The position numbers and the translations under genes are program-made. A stretch of 64,000 bases of DNA from Luteimonas galliterrae. GTDB taxonomy: Bacteria; Pseudomonadota; Gammaproteobacteria; Xanthomonadales; Xanthomonadaceae. Under the pieces are notes generated by a model, which had not been told where the DNA came from, searched no databases, and was given only the letters and a program-made list of their open reading frames with translations. The stretch is taken from assembly GCF_023374055.1 (NCBI RefSeq), contig NZ_JAMBEP010000001.1:1984001-2048000 (forward strand). The letters run 5' to 3'. Shown here in pieces: positions 15,912-24,335 of this stretch (position 1 is the first letter of the stretch; every line of letters starts with the position of its first letter).

Positions 15912-16478
15912 ATGGAAGCTGAGTCGGTGACGGTCCTGCTCAACCGCGCGCGCGGCGGCGACGCGGCGGCTGGCGATCGCGCCTACGCGCTCGTGTACGA
16001 ACAATTGCGCGGCGCCGCGCGCCGGCAGCTGCGCCATCGCCGCGACCGCACGCTGTGCACCACCGCGCTGGTCAACGAAACCTGGCTCAAGCTGGCGCAT
16101 GCCGATGTCGATCCGCGCGACCGCGAGCATTTCCTCGCGCTCGCCGCGCGCGCGATGCGGATGATCGTGATCGACCAGGCGCGGCGCAGCCTGGCGGAAA
16201 AACGCGGCGGCCAGTGCTTGCGCGTTACGCTCAATTCCAGTCTGGCCGGCGACGAGCGCGGCGCCGAAGACCTGCTCGCCCTGGACGCCGCCATGGCGCG
16301 TCTGGCCGAAGCCGATCCGCGTTTGGCGCAGGTCGTCGAGTGGCGCTATTTCGGCGGACTCACCGAACCGGAAGTCGCACAGATGCTCGGCGTCACCGAC
16401 CGCACCGTGCGCCGCGACTGGCGCAAGGCGCGCGCTTTCCTGTTGCACGAGATGACCCGCAGCGAGGCGGCGCCATGA
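15912..16478 (+). CDS. ECF43-type RNA polymerase sigma factor
   Basis: A 188-residue sigma factor of the ECF subfamily that works with Ser/Thr kinases. Region 2 reads LCTTALVNETWLKL then FLALAARAMRMIVIDQAR; region 4 reads LAQVVEWRYFGGLTEPEVAQMLGVTDRTVRRDWRKARAFL. The acidic residues that normally precede the region-2 helix and contact RNA polymerase are replaced by Thr50-Thr51, which in this group are the phosphorylated, activating position. The downstream kinase gene overlaps by 4 bases (ATGA). Start uncertain: the ATG at 15912 is chosen over that at 15870 because the sigma fold begins just after it. Confidence 0.88.
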   Translation: MEAESVTVLLNRARGGDAAAGDRAYALVYEQLRGAARRQLRHRRDRTLCTTALVNETWLKLAHADVDPRDREHFLALAARAMRMIVIDQARRSLAEKRGGQCLRVTLNSSLAGDERGAEDLLALDAAMARLAEADPRLAQVVEWRYFGGLTEPEVAQMLGVTDRTVRRDWRKARAFLLHEMTRSEAAP

Positions 16479-19084
16479 CCGCGCCGAGCCTCGCGCAACG
16501 TGCGCTTGCGCTGTTCGACGAGCTGGTCGAATTGGACGTGGCGGAACGCGAACGGCGCCTGCGGGTTTTGCGCGAGCAAGACCCCGCATTGCACGCCGAA
16601 GTCGCCGCGATGCTGGCGATGGACCGCGCCGACGGCGCCGCGCTCGACCGCAGTCCCGAGTCGCTGCTGGCCGACGCGACGCTCGCCGACGAAGACGACG
16701 ACGCGCTGATCGGCCAGCGCATCGGCCCCTGGCGCATCGCCGGGATCGTCGGCCGCGGCGGCATGGGTGCGGTCTACCGCGGCGAGCGCGCCGACGGCGA
16801 GTTCCAGCAGCAGGCCGCGATCAAGCTGATCCGCCTGGGCTTGGACCATCCCGAACTGCGCCGCCGCTTCTTGCGCGAGCGGCAGATCCTGGCGCGGCTC
16901 AAGCATCCGAACATCGCCACCCTGCTCGACGGCGGCGTGGCCGACAACGGCGCGCCCTACTTCGCGATGGAACTGATCGAAGGCGCACCGATCGACCGCT
17001 GGTGCGACGCGGGCGGGCTGGATGTGCGCGCGCGCATGCGCTTGTTCCTGCAGGTGTGCGCGGCGGTGCAGCACGCACACCAGAACCTCACCGTGCACCG
17101 CGACCTCAAGCCCAGCAACATCCTGGTGACCGACGACGGACAGGCCAAGCTGCTCGACTTCGGCATCGCCAAGTTGCTCGAGGCCGGCACCGACGGCGGC
17201 ACCACGGCCGATCGCCCGTTCACGCCCGACTACGCCGCACCCGAACAGATCCGCGGCCAGGCGATCACCACCGCGACCGATCTGTATGCGCTCGGCATGG
17301 TGCTGTACCGCCTGCTGGCGGACGCGTATCCGTTCGGCGCCACCGGTTCGGCCGCATTGGCCCGGCTGGAACGCGAACCCGAGCCGCTCGCGCGCGCCGC
17401 CGAGCGTATCGCGCCCATGCAGGCGCAGGCGCGGCAGCTCGCACCGCGCGCGCTGGCCGCCGCGTTGCGCGGCGACTTGTCGGCGATCGTTCATCACTGC
17501 CTGCAATCCGACCCGTCGCGCCGCTACCCTTCCGCCGAAGCGCTGGCCGCCGATCTGCGCGCGTGGCTGGATGGGCGGCCGATCGCCGCGCGGCGCGGCG
17601 ACCGGCGTTATCGATTGCGCAAGTTCGTCGCCCGCCACCGCTGGGGCGTCGCCGCGGCCACGCTGGCGATACTGACGTTGAGCGGCTCGACCGCGACCGC
17701 CGTCTGGCAGGCACGCGAGGCGCGCGAACAGGCGGCGCTCGCCGTCGCCAATGCCGAACGCGCCGAGGCCCAAGCCGCGCGCGCGCTGAGTACGCGCGAT
17801 TTCGCCGTCGGCCTGTTTCGCGAAGCCGACCCGCTGCGCAGCGCGCGCGGCACGCAGTTGACCGCGGTGGATTTGCTCAAGGCCGCTGCGCAGCGCGTCG
17901 ACAAGGAACTCGAACACGCGCCGGAGACCCAGGCCGAATTGCGTTCGGCGATCGGTTTCAGCCTGTACAACCTCGGCGATACCGAAGCCGGCCTGGCCCT
18001 GGTCGAACGCGGCCTGGCGCAACTGCGCAGCATCGGCGCGCAGGGCCAGACCTTGGCGCAGGTGCTGCAGGATCGCGCGATCATCCGCCGGATAGCGGCC
18101 GACTACGCCGGCGCCGAACGCGATGCCCGCGAAGGCCTGGCCCTGATCGAACACGCCACCGGCGAACAGGCGCGGCTATGGCGCAGCAAGCTGCGCAACA
18201 CGCTGGCCACCAGCCTCACTTATCGCGGCCGCCACCGCGAAGGATTGGAATTGCAGCAGGCCGTGCTGGAAGACCGCCGCGTCCTGTTCGGCGACGCCAG
18301 CCCCGAACTGGCCGTGGATTGGAACAACCTGGGCAACGCCAACCTGCGCCTGGATCGCTACGCCGAGGCCGAAGCCGCCTTCCAACGCGCCACCGACCTG
18401 ATGCTCGAACAGCACGGCCCGGATCACCCGCGCATGGTCTGGCTGCAGATGGGATTGGCGATGGCGCGCAGCGGCCAGGCCAGCCGCTGGCGCGAGGCCG
18501 AAACGGCCGTCGCCGAAGCCGAACGCGTATTGCGCAAGGCCTTGCCGCCGGCGCATCCGATCGCGATCAACGTGCAAGGCGTACGCGCCTATCTGCTCAT
18601 GCAGGAAGGGCGATACGCCGAAGCCGAAGCCGCATTCGCCCGCGCCATTGCGCGCGCTCGCGCGCTCGACGACCCGCAGGCGCAAGTGGCGGTCCTGCAG
18701 GGGCAACAGGGCTTATGCCTGCTCAAGCAGGGTCGCGACGAGCAGGCCAAAGCGCTCTTGGCCGCCGCGATCGCCGGATTTCCCACCCGGCACGTCGCCG
18801 ACGATCCGCCGCTCAACCGGCTGCAATCCGCCTACGGCCTGGCCTTGTTCCGCACCGGCGATCGCGCCCACGGCGAGAAAGAAATCCGCGCAGCCCTGCA
18901 ACGCCTGCAATCCGCGCATTTCGCCGTCACCGACGACTATGCGGAAATCAGCAGCGACCTGGCGGCATTGCTCGAAGGCTCCGGCCGCGCCGATGAGGCG
19001 CAACGTTGGCGGCAGCGCGCCCGACTTACTTTCTCCCGGGTCTTGGGGCCTTCCCATCCACGCAGTCGGCTCGCCATGGGCTGA
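16475..19084 (+). CDS. Membrane Ser/Thr protein kinase with C-terminal TPR-like region
   Basis: An 869-residue transmembrane kinase. The cytoplasmic Hanks-type domain (about 85-365) has GRGGMGAVY, the catalytic Lys in AIK (residue 117), HRDLKPSNIL (208-217), DFG (228-230) and PDYAAPEQ. A single membrane helix spans about 390-411, and the periplasmic 460 residues consist of tetratricopeptide-like helical repeats (for example DWNNLGNANLRLDRYAEAEAAFQRA). It presumably senses an envelope signal and phosphorylates the sigma factor encoded immediately upstream, with which its start codon overlaps. PknS/EcfK of Xanthomonas is the known precedent. Confidence 0.92.
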   Translation: MTAPSLAQRALALFDELVELDVAERERRLRVLREQDPALHAEVAAMLAMDRADGAALDRSPESLLADATLADEDDDALIGQRIGPWRIAGIVGRGGMGAVYRGERADGEFQQQAAIKLIRLGLDHPELRRRFLRERQILARLKHPNIATLLDGGVADNGAPYFAMELIEGAPIDRWCDAGGLDVRARMRLFLQVCAAVQHAHQNLTVHRDLKPSNILVTDDGQAKLLDFGIAKLLEAGTDGGTTADRPFTPDYAAPEQIRGQAITTATDLYALGMVLYRLLADAYPFGATGSAALARLEREPEPLARAAERIAPMQAQARQLAPRALAAALRGDLSAIVHHCLQSDPSRRYPSAEALAADLRAWLDGRPIAARRGDRRYRLRKFVARHRWGVAAATLAILTLSGSTATAVWQAREAREQAALAVANAERAEAQAARALSTRDFAVGLFREADPLRSARGTQLTAVDLLKAAAQRVDKELEHAPETQAELRSAIGFSLYNLGDTEAGLALVERGLAQLRSIGAQGQTLAQVLQDRAIIRRIAADYAGAERDAREGLALIEHATGEQARLWRSKLRNTLATSLTYRGRHREGLELQQAVLEDRRVLFGDASPELAVDWNNLGNANLRLDRYAEAEAAFQRATDLMLEQHGPDHPRMVWLQMGLAMARSGQASRWREAETAVAEAERVLRKALPPAHPIAINVQGVRAYLLMQEGRYAEAEAAFARAIARARALDDPQAQVAVLQGQQGLCLLKQGRDEQAKALLAAAIAGFPTRHVADDPPLNRLQSAYGLALFRTGDRAHGEKEIRAALQRLQSAHFAVTDDYAEISSDLAALLEGSGRADEAQRWRQRARLTFSRVLGPSHPRSRLAMG

Positions 19085-19273
19085 TTCATGCTTGGCCAGC
19101 GCAAGGCGCTTGGGGCCGCGACGGCCGGGCGGCGAATGAACTTCATAGGCCATTTAACGGTCATTGCGGACACTAGACCGCCCATTCGGCCAGCGCGCCT
19201 CGGGCCTTGATTTGCCCGCAACGGCTACGATTTCACGTCTCATCCCCGTTTGAACCGGACAATCCGAACCACG

Positions 19274-20707
19274 ATGCGTCCTCTGCCTACCCTGATCGCC
19301 CTCACCGCCGCCGCCGCATTCGGCGGCTTCGCCGCCACCGCCCTGCGCGACGGCTTGGAGACCCCGGCCCAGGCCGCCCCGGCCGCCGCGCCGCCGATCA
19401 TAGCCGCCGTGCCCAACGTGGCCGCGCTGCCGACGTCGGTCGACGGCCAGGCGCTGCCGTCACTGGCGCCGATGCTGCAGCGGGTCACCCCGTCGGTGGT
19501 CAGCGTGCACAGCAAGCAGCGGGTGCGGGTGAGCCCGTTCGGCAACGATCCGATGTTCCGGCGCATGTTCCCCGAACTGTCGCAGGACCGCGTGCGCGAA
19601 TCGCTGGGCTCGGGTGTGATCGTCGACGCGCAGCGCGGCTACGTGCTCACCAACCACCACGTGATCGAAGGCGCCGACGACGTCTCGGTGACGCTGGCCG
19701 ACGGCCGCACGCTGAAGGCCGAATTCGTCGGTTCCGACGCCGACACCGACGTGGCGCTGATGAAGATCCCGCCGCAGAACCTGAGCGCGATCGCGCTGGC
19801 TGACAGCAATGCGCTGCGGGTCGGCGATTTCGTGGTGGCGGTGGGCAATCCGTTCGGCGTGGGCCAGACGGTGACGTCGGGCATCGTCTCGGCGGTCGGG
19901 CGCAGCAACCTGCCGGGCATCGGCTTCCAGAACTTCATCCAGACCGATGCGTCGATCAACCCCGGCAATTCCGGCGGCGCGCTGGTGAATTTGAAAGGCG
20001 AACTGGTCGGGATCAACACCGCCAGCTTCAATCCGCAGGGCAGCATGGCCGGCAACATCGGCTTGGGTTTCGCCATTCCCACCAACCTGGCCAGCAGCGT
20101 CATGCAGCAATTGGCCAGCAGCGGCCAGGTGCGGCGCGGCATCGTCGGCGTGGAAACCCAGGACGTGACCGAACGCGAATACCGCGCGTTCGGCCTGGAC
20201 GAACCGCGCGGCGCCGCGGTGACGCGCGTCTATCCCGGCTCCGCGGCCGCGACCGCCGGCCTGCAGGTGGGCGACGTGATCGTCGCCGCCAACGGCCAGC
20301 GCATCGACGACAGCGAATCCTGGCGCAATTTCCAAGGCCTGCAACCGCTCAACAGCCAGCTGACGCTGGACGTGCGCCGCGACGGCAAGCCGCTGAAGCT
20401 GACTACCGGTCTGAGCGAAACGCGCCGCGACGGCCAAAGCATCGATCCGCGCCTGACCGGCGCCAACTTCGCCGAGCTGCCCGAATCGTTGCGCCGGCAG
20501 GGCTGGTCCGGCGTGCTGGTCACCGATGTCGCCAAGGGCAGCCGCGCCGCGCAAAGCGGGCTGCGCCAGAGCGATGTGATCCTGGCGGCCAGCAGCGGCA
20601 ACTTCAGCGACCTGACCAGCTTCCGCGCCAGTTTCGCCAGGCCGCCGGAGCAACTGGTGCTGCGCATCGTGCGCGGCCGCGGCCAATACCAGGTGCTGAT
20701 GCGTTGA
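19274..20707 (+). CDS. DegP/DegQ-type periplasmic serine protease (Do family)
   Basis: A 477-residue HtrA-family protease that degrades or refolds damaged periplasmic proteins. A signal peptide or anchor covers about 1-25. The trypsin-like domain has His129 (NHHVIEG), Asp159 (DTDVALMKI) and Ser233 (GNSGGAL), all in place. Two PDZ domains follow (about 270-365 and 385-475), the first with GAAVTRVYPGSAAATAGLQVGD. I prefer the ATG at 19274, where the signal sequence begins, to a TTG at 19250; neither has a strong ribosome-binding site. Often called mucD in this group. Confidence 0.92.
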   Translation: MRPLPTLIALTAAAAFGGFAATALRDGLETPAQAAPAAAPPIIAAVPNVAALPTSVDGQALPSLAPMLQRVTPSVVSVHSKQRVRVSPFGNDPMFRRMFPELSQDRVRESLGSGVIVDAQRGYVLTNHHVIEGADDVSVTLADGRTLKAEFVGSDADTDVALMKIPPQNLSAIALADSNALRVGDFVVAVGNPFGVGQTVTSGIVSAVGRSNLPGIGFQNFIQTDASINPGNSGGALVNLKGELVGINTASFNPQGSMAGNIGLGFAIPTNLASSVMQQLASSGQVRRGIVGVETQDVTEREYRAFGLDEPRGAAVTRVYPGSAAATAGLQVGDVIVAANGQRIDDSESWRNFQGLQPLNSQLTLDVRRDGKPLKLTTGLSETRRDGQSIDPRLTGANFAELPESLRRQGWSGVLVTDVAKGSRAAQSGLRQSDVILAASSGNFSDLTSFRASFARPPEQLVLRIVRGRGQYQVLMR

Positions 20708-20786
20708 ATCCATTACGCTGAGCGGATTCACGGGCTCCCGACCCCGCACCGCCCATCATCGGCACACCCTAGCGAAGGAGTCCGCA

Positions 20787-21155
20787 ATGAGCATGTCACC
20801 CACCGCCAGCGACGCCATCAAGAGCAATCTCGGCGAAGCCGGCGACCACATCAAGCAGGCGGCCTCGGCCGCGGGCGAAGCGATCAAGGGCGCTTCCAGC
20901 GTCGCTGGCGACGAACTGCGGCTGGGCAAGGCGCAAGTGAAGTCCGAACTCGCCGACAGCGCGCTGGCCGGCATCGCCGCCGCCGAAAACCTGGGCGAGG
21001 CCGCGCGCGAGCAGATGGATGTGTTGATGGACAAGAGCCGCGACGTGCTCGACAGCGCGTCCGAACTGATCCGCGAGCGTCCGCTGACCGCCTTCGGCAT
21101 CGCGTTCGCCGCCGGCTGGCTGATCGCCAAGGTGGCGCGTTCCGGCAACAAGTAA
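20787..21155 (+). CDS. DUF883/YqjD-ElaB-type membrane-anchored protein
   Basis: A 122-residue protein: an Ala-rich amphipathic helical region (1-95) with apolipoprotein-like heptads, then a C-terminal membrane helix (LTAFGIAFAAGWLIAKVAR). In E. coli the YqjD/ElaB family is tail-anchored in the inner membrane and binds ribosomes in stationary phase. GAAGGAG lies 6 bases before the ATG. The next two genes give the same order as E. coli yqjD-yqjE-yqjK, which supports the assignment. Confidence 0.82.
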   Translation: MSMSPTASDAIKSNLGEAGDHIKQAASAAGEAIKGASSVAGDELRLGKAQVKSELADSALAGIAAAENLGEAAREQMDVLMDKSRDVLDSASELIRERPLTAFGIAFAAGWLIAKVARSGNK

Positions 21156-21164
21156 GCTGGGCGC

Positions 21165-21668
21165 GTGAGCGATCCCAATCCAGCGCCGGACGACGAAGGC
21201 CGGGCGCCGCCGCAGCGGCCTGCACCAGCGGACAAGCCGCCGCACCTGGATGAGAGCGTGCGCCGGGTCGGTGCGGCCGGCAAAGCCAGCTTCGAAGCGG
21301 CGGTGGACAGCGGCCGCGCGCTGCGCCGACTGCTCATCGCCGACCTGGCGCTGGCGCGCAGCGCCTTCGGACGGGCGATGGCCTGGGTCGGCGTGGCGAT
21401 CGTGTTCGGCGCTTCGGCCTGGCTGCTGATCATGGCGGCGGCGATCGCGCTGCTGCAGGCTTCGGGCTGGTCGTGGCTGGCCTCGATCGCGCTCTGCGCT
21501 TTGCTCAGCGCCGCGGTCGCCGGCATCGCGGCCTGGCGCGTGAGCCGCTTCTTCGACTACACCGGACTGCATGCGACGCGGCGCCAGTTGGCGCGGCTGG
21601 GCATCGGCGACGAGGCCGACGACAGCGACGAAACCTCGCCTACGCCGCCTCCGGAAGCGCGCGCATGA
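21165..21668 (+). CDS. YqjE-like (phage holin superfamily) membrane protein
   Basis: A 167-residue protein with two adjacent membrane helices (about 63-88 and 93-114, each with a WLL or SWLASIAL core) after a Pro-rich hydrophilic N-terminus, and a charged C-terminal tail. This is the layout of the YqjE/holin-3-like family. The name reflects topology; it does not imply phage origin. It begins with GTG 9 bases after the yqjD-like stop and overlaps the next gene by 4 bases. Confidence 0.75.
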   Translation: MSDPNPAPDDEGRAPPQRPAPADKPPHLDESVRRVGAAGKASFEAAVDSGRALRRLLIADLALARSAFGRAMAWVGVAIVFGASAWLLIMAAAIALLQASGWSWLASIALCALLSAAVAGIAAWRVSRFFDYTGLHATRRQLARLGIGDEADDSDETSPTPPPEARA

Positions 21669-22108
21669 GATTCGAGCAACTCAAGCACCGCGTCGCGCGC
21701 CGCGAGCAGTTGCTCGAAGGCCGGCTGCAGCAGACTCGCGACCAATGGCAGACGCTGCGCACCACTTGGCGCGACAGCTGGACGCCGTTGCGGATCGTGG
21801 TGGCGGGCTTGATCAGCGGTTTCGTGGTCGGGCGCAGCGATCCGGTGCAGACGCTGGGCAAGCTGGGCGCGTTGGGAGGCAGCGGCACGCGCGTCCTGCA
21901 ATTGGTCACGGCGCTGTCGGGCCTGTTCGCTTCCTTTCAAGCCAGTTCGGCCGCCGATGAGGCCGAGCATGCTGCGGACAAGGCCGACGTGGCGGCCGAT
22001 GCCGCCGTCCAGGCGCCACATGCAGGCGATATCCCGGCTGCGACGCCCGAACCGGTCGTCGTCGCCCCGCGTCCAGCCGAAGCCGCAACCGAGCTGTCCG
22101 AGCGCTAG
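21665..22108 (+). CDS. Hypothetical protein, third gene of yqjDE-like operon
   Basis: A 147-residue protein: a basic helical N-terminus (RFEQLKHRVARREQLLEGRLQQTRDQW), a short hydrophobic stretch (LRIVVAGLISGFVVG) and another (VLQLVTALSGLFASF), then an Ala/Pro/Glu-rich tail. Its place after yqjD and yqjE suggests an analogue of YqjK, but I cannot confirm sequence homology. Its ATG overlaps the preceding stop (ATGA), so it is translationally coupled. Confidence 0.65.
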   Translation: MRFEQLKHRVARREQLLEGRLQQTRDQWQTLRTTWRDSWTPLRIVVAGLISGFVVGRSDPVQTLGKLGALGGSGTRVLQLVTALSGLFASFQASSAADEAEHAADKADVAADAAVQAPHAGDIPAATPEPVVVAPRPAEAATELSER

Positions 22109-22114
22109 GCTTTT

Positions 22115-22268
22115 CCCTCTCCCCTTTGCGGGAGAGGGACAGGCCGAAGGCCAGGGAGAGGGGCCGGCTTTTCGCGCGATGTCACAGGAAAAACAAAAAA
22201 GCACGCTTCGCTCCGCTCACGCTCCCTCTCCTGCCCTGCGGGCATCCTCTCCCGCAAGCGGGAGAGGA
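22115..22268. repeat. REP-like repeats, CCCTCTCCCGC type
   Basis: Two separated hairpin blocks (22115-22162 and 22222-22268) facing each other, between the yqjDEK-like operon and the permease gene. The pair with its 60-base spacer has the form of a BIME. Confidence 0.8.
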
Positions 22269-22360
22269 CATCGTGAATGCTCCACCTCGCGAAACCCCGT
22301 CCCTAACACGGCGCACACGCGAAAAAGCCTTATCGTTCGCACCCGCGCCGAATTCCGAAC

Positions 22361-23479
22361 ATGAACGCATCGCCCGACGCCGTATCCGCGCCCGACGCCT
22401 CGCCGGAACCGCCCGCGCCGCCGCCGCGTCCGCGCGCGTCCATGGCGCTCGTCGTGCTGGCCGTGCTCGCGGTCGGCTATACGCTTTGGGCCGCGCAGGA
22501 GATGATCCTGCCGGTGCTGCTGGCGATGTTCTTCGCGCTGATCGGCAACCCCATCCTGCGCGGACTGCGCCGCATGTACATCCCGCGCTTCCTTGGCGCG
22601 CTGCTGGTGCTGGCGCTGGGCTTGGCCGGCGCGGTGCTGCTCGGCCGCCAGCTGATCGTGCCGGCCGGCGAATGGATGCAGCAGATCCCCAAGGAACTGC
22701 GCGTGCTGGCGCCCAAGCTGCGGCAGATGACGCAGCCGATGCAGCAGGCCAACAAGGCCGCCGAATCTTTCGCGCGCGCGGCCAGCGAGCCGAACACGCG
22801 CAAGGTGCAGGTGGTCACCATCCAGGACCCCGATCCGTGGAAGTCGCTGACCGCCACGCCGAAGATGCTGGCCTCGGTGCTGGCGGTGGTGCTGCTGACG
22901 TTCTTCTTCATGACCTTCGGCGAGAACCTGCAGCGCAATGCGATCGCGCTGCTGCCCACGCGCCAGCGCAAGAAGCTGACCGTGGACATCCTGCAGTCGA
23001 TCGAGCTGGAGATTTCGCGTTACGTGCTGACCATCAGCCTCATCAACACGCTGCTGGGCCTGGCGGTGGCCGCTTCGCTTTACGCGCTGGGTCTGGAGGT
23101 GCAGGAAGCGCTGTTGTGGGGCACGGTGGCGGCGCTGTTGAACTTCGCGCCTTATGTCGGGCCGTTGATCGGGGTGGGCCTGATGCTATTGATGGGCTTC
23201 GTCACGTTCGAGGGGTTGTGGCCGGACTACGAGTGGTCGCCTTTGGCGCCGGCGGCGATTTATCTGGCGCTGCATACGATCGAAGGCCAGATTGTCACGC
23301 CGATCGTGCTCGGCAGGCGCATGGCCTTGTCGCCGCTGGTGCTGATCCTGGCGCTGATGCTGTTCGGTTGGCTGTGGGGCATCATCGGCCTGCTGCTGGC
23401 GGTGCCGCTGCTGGTGTGCGTGAAGATCGTGCTGGGGCGGATCGAAGGTTTGGAGGGCTGGGCCAAGTTGCTCGAGTGA
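22361..23479 (+). CDS. AI-2E/PerM family transporter
   Basis: A 372-residue inner-membrane protein. Helices cluster at about 28-75 and 80-100, then a soluble amphipathic stretch (100-175), then four to five helices ending in LALMLFGWLWGIIGLLLAVPLL, a signature of the AI-2E transporter (TqsA/PerM/YdiK) family. The motif NFAPYVGPLIG in the second half is typical. Substrates of most members are unknown; autoinducer-2 export is documented only for a few. The first 25 residues are Pro/Ala-rich and cytoplasmic. The composite repeat begins 23 bases after the stop. Confidence 0.88.
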   Translation: MNASPDAVSAPDASPEPPAPPPRPRASMALVVLAVLAVGYTLWAAQEMILPVLLAMFFALIGNPILRGLRRMYIPRFLGALLVLALGLAGAVLLGRQLIVPAGEWMQQIPKELRVLAPKLRQMTQPMQQANKAAESFARAASEPNTRKVQVVTIQDPDPWKSLTATPKMLASVLAVVLLTFFFMTFGENLQRNAIALLPTRQRKKLTVDILQSIELEISRYVLTISLINTLLGLAVAASLYALGLEVQEALLWGTVAALLNFAPYVGPLIGVGLMLLMGFVTFEGLWPDYEWSPLAPAAIYLALHTIEGQIVTPIVLGRRMALSPLVLILALMLFGWLWGIIGLLLAVPLLVCVKIVLGRIEGLEGWAKLLE

Positions 23480-23501
23480 CCTCAACGACCGACCCCTTTT
23501 G

Positions 23502-24265
23502 GCTCTGTAGAGCAAGGCTCGCCCCGCTGCTCTTGCTCCGGCTCTGTAGAGCGGAGCTTGTTCCGCTGCTCCTCGCTCTTAAGCCGTTCGCTCTTAAGAC
23601 GTTCGCTCTCAAGCCGTTCGCTCTCAAGCCGTCATCCCAGCGAACGCTGGGACCCATCTTGCTCTTGCCCTTGCCCTTAAGCCGTCATCCCGGCGAGGCC
23701 GGGATCCAGGCCCGCGTCCTGGCCAGTTGCGCTGCGACTCGCGCCATGGACAAAGGCTTCCGCGCTGCGCGCGGGTCACTTTCTTTGTTGGCCCAAAGAA
23801 AGTAACCCAAGAAAGGGCCTGAACTGCGGTGCGATGCGTCGCACCTGAAGTCCGCCAGCGGCCCGGCTTTCGTCGCAGATGACCTTCTTACGCAGGTACT
23901 AGATTTTGATTCGTAGCGTATGGGTGACGTGGCTTTTGCGGAGTTGCGCTAAGGAGGCGTTCGGGTCGATCGCTTCGGATCTGAATGTCGAAGCGAAGGA
24001 GGAATCCCGAGAGCCGGTGAGAAGGGCCAAGAACGCGGGGGAGCCCCATCGCCGGGATCCCTTCCAAAGGCCCTTTTTCTTTGGTTACTGTTCTTTTTGG
24101 GCCCATCAAAAAGAAAGTAACTCGGCCGCGGTTTTAGCGGACGAAACCCCGGCCCAAAGGGCCGGCAGATCGCGAGAATCTCAAGCAAAGGCAGCGGGGC
24201 AAGCCCCGCTCTACAGAGCAACAGCAAATCTCCCCGGCCCCTTTTTTTCAAAGAGGGGAGACAAG
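23502..24265 (+). repeat. Composite nested inverted-repeat element, copy 1
   Basis: About 760 bp without a convincing gene. Order: outer end GCTCTGTAGAGC...CCCCGCTGC (23502-23530), partly duplicated at 23540-23570; four 15-bp tandem units TTCGCTCTTAAGCCG (about 23573-23632); hairpins GTCATCCCAGCGAACGCTGGGA and GTCATCCCGGCGAGGCCGGGAT; inner block GTCACTTTCTTTG...AAAGGGCC (23775-23819); a 249-bp core; an inverted inner block (24069-24121); the inverted outer end (24191-24219, 26 of 29 bases matching); and a CTCCCC...GGGGAG hairpin. A second copy lies at 37295-38021 in the same orientation. Frames differ between copies, so it is unlikely to encode protein. Confidence 0.85.
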
Positions 24266-24335
24266 CCAAGGCGCTGGTTCCCGGGGTACGTCGGGGATGA
24301 CAGTCTAAAGAGGCCTGCGGCCTATTTCCCGTAAA

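Noticed and set aside
13862-15922. Long plus-strand frame opposite the adhesin gene
   Set aside because: It mirrors the repetitive adhesin codons; composition is Arg/Ala/Gly-rich and no domain or start site is evident.
21165-21668. Prophage signal from a holin-like protein
   Set aside because: The neighbours are yqjD- and yqjK-like genes and no other phage genes are present; the holin superfamily name reflects topology only.
23575-23635. CRISPR-like array of four 15-bp units
   Set aside because: Units are contiguous without spacers of constant length and no cas genes are near; it is a short tandem repeat within the composite element.
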